From: Pseudomonadales bacterium
GTDB lineage: Bacteria; Pseudomonadota; Gammaproteobacteria; Pseudomonadales; Pseudohongiellaceae
Reading direction: 5' to 3'
Length of the DNA stretch: 7,874 bases
Assembly: GCA_031277435.1 (NCBI GenBank)
Contig: JAITMI010000267.1
Location: forward strand, 1 to 7,874
The notes under the pieces were generated by a model. That model was given only the letters and a program-made list of their open reading frames with translations. It was not told where the DNA came from and searched no databases. This document shows positions 4,445 through 7,874 of this stretch, piece by piece. Both the position numbers and the translations under genes were made by a program. Every line of letters starts with the position of its first letter. The stretch's first letter is position 1.

Positions 4445-6115
4445 ATGTCCGAATCTTTTGCTCAGTTGTTCGAAGAGTCCCTGCAACGCACCGAAATGCG
4501 TCCGGGCGAAGTCATCACCGCCGAGGTGGTGCGCGTCGAACACAGCTTCGTGGTCGTCAACGCCGGCCTGAAGTCCGAGGCTTATATCCCGATCGATGAA
4601 TTCAAGAACGATCAGGGTGAAATCGATGTCCAGCCTGGCGCTTTCGTGCCGGTGGCCATCGGCTCAATCGAAAACGGCTACGGCGACACTATCCTCAGCC
4701 GCGACACCGCCAAGCGCTTGGCCTCGTGGCTGGCTCTGGAAAAAGCGCTGGAGTCGGGCGACTTTGTCACCGGCACCACCTCCGGCAAGGTCAAGGGCGG
4801 CCTGACGGTACTGGTCAACGGCATCCGCGCGTTCCTGCCCGGCTCGCTGGTGGACACGCGCCCGACCAAGGATTTGGCGCCGTACGAAAACAAGACGATG
4901 GAGTTCAAGGTCATCAAGCTCGACCGCAAGCGCAACAACGTGGTGTTGAGCCGCCGCGCAGTGGTCGAAGCCAGCATGGGCGAAGAGCGCGCCCGTCTGA
5001 TGGAGACGCTGAAAGAAGGCGCCATCGTCACCGGCGTGGTCAAGAACATCACCGAATACGGCGCGTTCGTCGATCTGGGTGGTATCGATGGCCTGCTGCA
5101 CATCACCGACATGGCCTGGCGGCGCGTTCGCCACCCGTCCGAGGTGGTACAGCCGGGGCAGGAAATCACTGCCAAAATTCTCAAGTTCGACACCGACAAG
5201 AACCGTGTCTCGCTCGGCCTCAAGCAAATGGGCGACGACCCCTGGCTCGGCGTAGCGCGCCGTTACCCGCAGGGCACGCGCATGTTCGGCAAGGTGACCA
5301 ATATCGCCGACTATGGCGCATTCGTCGAACTGGAGCCCGGCATTGAGGGTCTGGTGCATGTGTCCGAAATGGACTGGACCAACAAGAATATCGCGCCCAG
5401 CAAGGTAGTGTCAATGGGCGACGAAGTCGAGGTGATGGTGCTTGAAATCGATGAGGACAAACGCCGCATCTCCCTGGGCATGAAGCAGTGCCGCGCCAAC
5501 CCATGGCAGGAATTCGCGCAGAACACCAAGCGCGGCGACCGCGTCAAGGGGCCGGTGAAGTCGATCACCGACTTCGGCGTGTTCGTCGGTCTGGCCGCCG
5601 GCATCGACGGTCTGGTGCACCTGTCCGACCTGTCATGGAACGAACCGGGCGAAACCGCCGTGCGCAACTACAAGAAGGGCCAGGAAGTCGAGGCCATCGT
5701 GCTGGCCGTGGATGTGGATCGCGAGCGCATCAGCCTCGGCATCAAGCAGCTTGACCAGGATCCGTTCACCACCTTCGCCACCGTCAACGACAAGGGCCAG
5801 ACCGTCACCGGCAAGGTCAAGAGCGTGGATACACGCGGCGCGGAAATCGACCTTGGTCACGACGTGACCGGCTACCTGCGCGCCTCGGAGATCAGCCGCG
5901 ACCGCGTCGAGGACGCCAGCCAAGTGCTGAAAGTCGGCGACGAAGTCACCGCCGTGGTCGTCAACGTCGATCGCAAGACGCGCAACATCCAGTTGTCGGT
6001 CAAAGCCAAGGATGCCGCCGATCAGCAGGAAGCCATGGCCAATCTGAGCCAGAGCGTCGGTAGCGCCGGCACTACCAGCCTGGGTGCGTTGCTGCGCGCC
6101 AAGCTCGATAAATGA
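4445..6115 (+). CDS. rpsA: 30S ribosomal protein S1
   Basis: A 556-residue protein, almost the length of E. coli S1 (557). It binds mRNA on the 30S subunit and helps start translation of structured or weak-SD messages. The N-terminus [18 protein letters not shown] followed by [11 protein letters not shown] is typical of S1 and anchors it to the ribosome. Six OB-fold S1 repeats follow at about residues 21-88, 106-172, 193-261, 278-348, 365-435 and 452-521. Repeats 3 to 5 show the clearest pattern, e.g. [20 protein letters not shown] and [10 protein letters not shown], each followed by GLLH/GLVH and ending RISLG/RVSLG. The C-terminus ends [11 protein letters not shown]. The start is fixed by homology and by AAAGGA at 4431-4436. 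The position after cmk is widely conserved in proteobacteria. Confidence 0.98.
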   Translation: MSESFAQLFEESLQRTEMRPGEVITAEVVRVEHSFVVVNAGLKSEAYIPIDEFKNDQGEIDVQPGAFVPVAIGSIENGYGDTILSRDTAKRLASWLALEKALESGDFVTGTTSGKVKGGLTVLVNGIRAFLPGSLVDTRPTKDLAPYENKTMEFKVIKLDRKRNNVVLSRRAVVEASMGEERARLMETLKEGAIVTGVVKNITEYGAFVDLGGIDGLLHITDMAWRRVRHPSEVVQPGQEITAKILKFDTDKNRVSLGLKQMGDDPWLGVARRYPQGTRMFGKVTNIADYGAFVELEPGIEGLVHVSEMDWTNKNIAPSKVVSMGDEVEVMVLEIDEDKRRISLGMKQCRANPWQEFAQNTKRGDRVKGPVKSITDFGVFVGLAAGIDGLVHLSDLSWNEPGETAVRNYKKGQEVEAIVLAVDVDRERISLGIKQLDQDPFTTFATVNDKGQTVTGKVKSVDTRGAEIDLGHDVTGYLRASEISRDRVEDASQVLKVGDEVTAVVVNVDRKTRNIQLSVKAKDAADQQEAMANLSQSVGSAGTTSLGALLRAKLDK

Positions 6116-6132
6116 AGGCGGTTTTGCGTTGA

Positions 6133-6217
6133 ACGCTCAGTATCCGGCGTTGACCGTGACATGACAAGGCGTTAAAGTGCGGTCACCGCCGTACGCTGAA
6201 TGCTAAACGCTGAGCGT
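6133..6217. repeat. Nested inverted repeats in the rpsA-ihfB spacer
   Basis: The outer arms ACGCTCAG (6133-6140) and CTGAGCGT (6210-6217) are perfect. The inner arms GGCGTTGACCG (6146-6156) and CGGTCACCGCC (6180-6190) match at 10 of 11 positions. The structure encloses the candidate ihfB promoter, so it may be an operator or an mRNA fold. The outer right arm ends four bases before the ihfB start and could mask its weak ribosome binding site. Confidence 0.4.
6150..6178 (+). promoter_or_regulatory. Candidate sigma-70 promoter for ihfB
   Basis: TTGACC (6150-6155) matches the -35 consensus at five of six positions. After a 17-base spacer, TAAAGT (6173-6178) matches the -10 at four of six. It lies about 44 bases upstream of the ihfB ATG. 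ihfB is known to have its own promoter in E. coli besides read-through from rpsA. The -35 falls inside one arm of an inverted repeat (6146-6156 with 6180-6190). Confidence 0.45.
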
Positions 6218-6221
6218 CAAA

Positions 6222-6539
6222 ATGACTCGATCCGATCTCGTGGAACTACTGGCCGAACGCGTCGGCCAACTCTCCCACCGCGATGCCGAAGCAGCGGTCA
6301 AAACCATTCTGGACGCGATGAGCGATACGCTGGTGCGTGGCCACCGGATCGAGATTCGCGGCTTCGGCAGTTTTTCCATCACCCGCCGCCCGCCTCGCAT
6401 GGGCCGTAACCCGCGCACCGGCGAAAGCGTATACATTCCGGAACGACGCGTGCCGCATTTCAAACCTGGCAAGGCGTTGCGCGAGGCGGTCGGCGCACAG
6501 CCAATCGACCCGCAAGATCAATGTCCGCGAGATGAATGA
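6222..6539 (+). CDS. ihfB: Integration host factor beta subunit
   Basis: A 105-residue protein of the HU/IHF family. It pairs with IHF alpha to bend DNA sharply at specific sites, acting in nucleoid structure, transcription and recombination. [13 protein letters not shown] starts the N-terminal helical dimer region (residues 1-40). The beta-ribbon arm contains IRGFGSFS (45-52) and [14 protein letters not shown] (55-68), with the intercalating Pro at position 64 of GRNPRTG. It ends [14 protein letters not shown], then a short polar tail of about 15 residues ([15 protein letters not shown]) beyond the core fold. ATG 6222 is fixed by homology; only a weak GAG precedes it. It is 106 bases after rpsA and 39 before lapA, a conserved neighbourhood. 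Confidence 0.96.
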   Translation: MTRSDLVELLAERVGQLSHRDAEAAVKTILDAMSDTLVRGHRIEIRGFGSFSITRRPPRMGRNPRTGESVYIPERRVPHFKPGKALREAVGAQPIDPQDQCPRDE

Positions 6540-6578
6540 CACTGGACTAGAATTTCTCGCCACGCTTAACGGGAATTC

Positions 6579-6866
6579 ATGGTCAAACTCATCCGGTTGC
6601 TGAAGTGGATACTGAAAGCGGCCGTTTTTTTTGTTCTGTTCGCTTTCGCGCTGAACAACCAGCAGGACGCCGCCGTCCATCTGCTGTTCGGCCGCCAGTG
6701 GCGCGCGCCCATGATGCTGATCGTGCTGGCGGCGTTTGCACTCGGCATCGTGGTGGGTGTGCTCGGCATGTTGCCGGGTTGGTGGTCGCGCCGCCATGCC
6801 GCTGCCCGCCCACTGAACGAACCCTACCCCGCCAACGACCCACCGACCGTGCCTCATGGAGTTTGA
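6579..6866 (+). CDS. lapA: Lipopolysaccharide assembly protein LapA (YciS, DUF1049)
   Basis: A 95-residue inner membrane protein. Two membrane helices are visible at about residues 9-24 (KWILKAAVFFVLFAFALNNQ region) and 43-66 (APMMLIVLAAFALGIVVG, then VLGMLPGW). Between them lies NNQQDAAVHLLFGRQW, the conserved short periplasmic segment of the LapA family, and a basic and then Pro-rich cytoplasmic tail follows (SRRHAAARPLNEPYP). LapA works with LapB in control of lipopolysaccharide synthesis. GGGA at 6571-6574 precedes ATG 6579. The gene overlaps the start of lapB by 11 bases, indicating coupled translation. Length and order after ihfB match the family. Confidence 0.92.
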   Translation: MVKLIRLLKWILKAAVFFVLFAFALNNQQDAAVHLLFGRQWRAPMMLIVLAAFALGIVVGVLGMLPGWWSRRHAAARPLNEPYPANDPPTVPHGV

Positions 6867-7874
6867 CCTCAGTTGGCTCCTTCTGGGGGTACCGATCGTC
6901 TTTGCGCTCGGCTGGTTCGCCTCGCGCTTCGATCTGCGCCAGTTACGAATCGAAAACCGCCAAGCGCCCAAAGCTTACTTCAAGGGCCTGAACTACCTGC
7001 TGAACGAGCAGCAGGATCAGGCCATCGACGCCTTCATCGAGGCGGTGCAACGCGACCCCGACACGTCCGAACTGCATTTCGCCCTCGGCAACCTGTTTCG
7101 ACGCCGTGGCGAATACGAGCGCGCGGTGCGCGTGCATGAGCACCTGCTATCGCGCGCCGACCTGAGTCAGACCGATCACGAACGTGCCCAGTACGCGCTG
7201 GCACAGGATTTTCTCAAGGCCGGCCTGATCGACCGCGCCGAGGACGCTCTGCGCAAACTTGACGACACCCACTATCGGTCGCAGGCTTGGCTGACGTTGC
7301 TCACCCTGTACGAACGCTCGCGCGACTGGCCGCGCGCCGCCGACATCGCCGGCAGATTGGAGCAGGCAGGCGAAGGCGATTTCAGTACCCGGCTGGCGCA
7401 TTACCAGTGTGAACTGGCCTCCGCCGCCTTGGAAAAGCAGAACGACCCGACCGCCGCGCGCCAACTGCTGGAAACTGCCATCCAAAGCGTTCCCGACGCT
7501 CCGCGCCCACGTATCCAATTGGCCAGCCTGCTGACCGGCCAAGACGACCTGCGCGGCGCGTTCGAGCAACTGGCGCTGCTGGAACTGCACGCTCCGCAAG
7601 CCATCCCGCTGGTGGCCAGCGAACTGGTGCGCATTGGACAGACCACCGAGCAGTTGCCCCGCGCCGCCGATTTGCTACGGCACTGCTACGCCGCCGTCGC
7701 CTCAATCGACATTGCCGACGCCATCGTCCAGGCCGACACCGGTGTCGGCATACCGATGTCGCAAGCGCGCCAGAGCTATCTGCAACACATGGAGCAAGAG
7801 CCGTCGCTGATCGCCGCCACGCGCTGGCTCAGCCATGAACCGTTCGCCCGGGAAGACGCCCACCTGGTCGTGCA
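6856..7874 (+). CDS. lapB: Lipopolysaccharide assembly protein LapB (YciM), 3' end cut by the window
   Basis: About 339 codons of a TPR protein that is open to the end of the window; E. coli LapB has 389 residues, so roughly 50 are missing, including the C-terminal rubredoxin-like metal domain with its Cys pairs. The N-terminus MEFDLSWLLLGVPIVFALGW is a membrane anchor, followed by the basic ASRFDLRQLRIENRQ. TPR-like helix pairs follow, starting with AYFKGLNYLLNEQQDQAIDA and then LHFALGNLFRRRGEYERAVR. In E. coli LapB acts with the protease FtsH on LpxC to balance lipopolysaccharide with phospholipid. ATG 6856 overlaps the end of lapA, giving translational coupling. Late residues such as SYLQHMEQEPSLIAATRWLS fit the region before the metal domain. 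Confidence 0.93.
   Translation, partial: MEFDLSWLLLGVPIVFALGWFASRFDLRQLRIENRQAPKAYFKGLNYLLNEQQDQAIDAFIEAVQRDPDTSELHFALGNLFRRRGEYERAVRVHEHLLSRADLSQTDHERAQYALAQDFLKAGLIDRAEDALRKLDDTHYRSQAWLTLLTLYERSRDWPRAADIAGRLEQAGEGDFSTRLAHYQCELASAALEKQNDPTAARQLLETAIQSVPDAPRPRIQLASLLTGQDDLRGAFEQLALLELHAPQAIPLVASELVRIGQTTEQLPRAADLLRHCYAAVASIDIADAIVQADTGVGIPMSQARQSYLQHMEQEPSLIAATRWLSHEPFAREDAHLVV

Noticed and set aside
4664..5359. Minus-strand ORF of 231 codons inside rpsA
   Set aside because: It is antisense to rpsA, with no ribosome binding site and no recognisable domain; a shadow of biased codon use.

Overview
The window joins two different kinds of DNA. The left quarter (about 1-2011) is the distal part of an integron gene-cassette array. 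Five attC recombination sites, at 72-128, 595-650, 932-992, 1261-1321 and 1635-1695, all face the same way and alternate with short + strand ORFs whose base composition and codon use differ from the rest of the window. No integron integrase gene, attI site or array promoter is visible, so this could be the tail of a sedentary chromosomal integron or an integrase-less attC cluster. The cassettes encode the end of an unidentified protein (1-114), a SUKH/SMI1-KNR4 protein (142-636, a family known for toxin immunity), three small proteins I cannot name (659-937, 994-1245, 1332-1640) and a three-helix membrane protein (1724-2011). This last gene has no recognisable attC behind it.

A 200-base junction (2012-2212) follows. 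It holds a near-perfect 31-bp inverted repeat (2034-2109), a 14-codon reading frame with a very good ribosome binding site (2150-2194) and a perfect GC-rich hairpin (2167-2187) just before aroA.

The right three quarters (2213-7874) is GC-rich core chromosome, all on the + strand: an aroA-cmk fusion (EPSP synthase plus cytidylate kinase), rpsA (ribosomal protein S1), ihfB (IHF beta), lapA and lapB (cut by the window end). The order cmk-rpsA-ihfB-lapA-lapB and the protein sequences point to a proteobacterium, most likely a betaproteobacterium or a related gammaproteobacterium. I cannot name a genus. In many relatives tyrA and other aromatic amino acid genes stand directly upstream of aroA; here the cassette array occupies that place.

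The core genes serve shikimate and pyrimidine nucleotide metabolism, translation initiation, nucleoid architecture and lipopolysaccharide control. lapA and lapB overlap and are surely co-translated. ihfB probably has its own promoter (6150-6178) inside a nested inverted repeat. The cassettes and the core genes are co-directional, so array transcripts could read into aroA-cmk.
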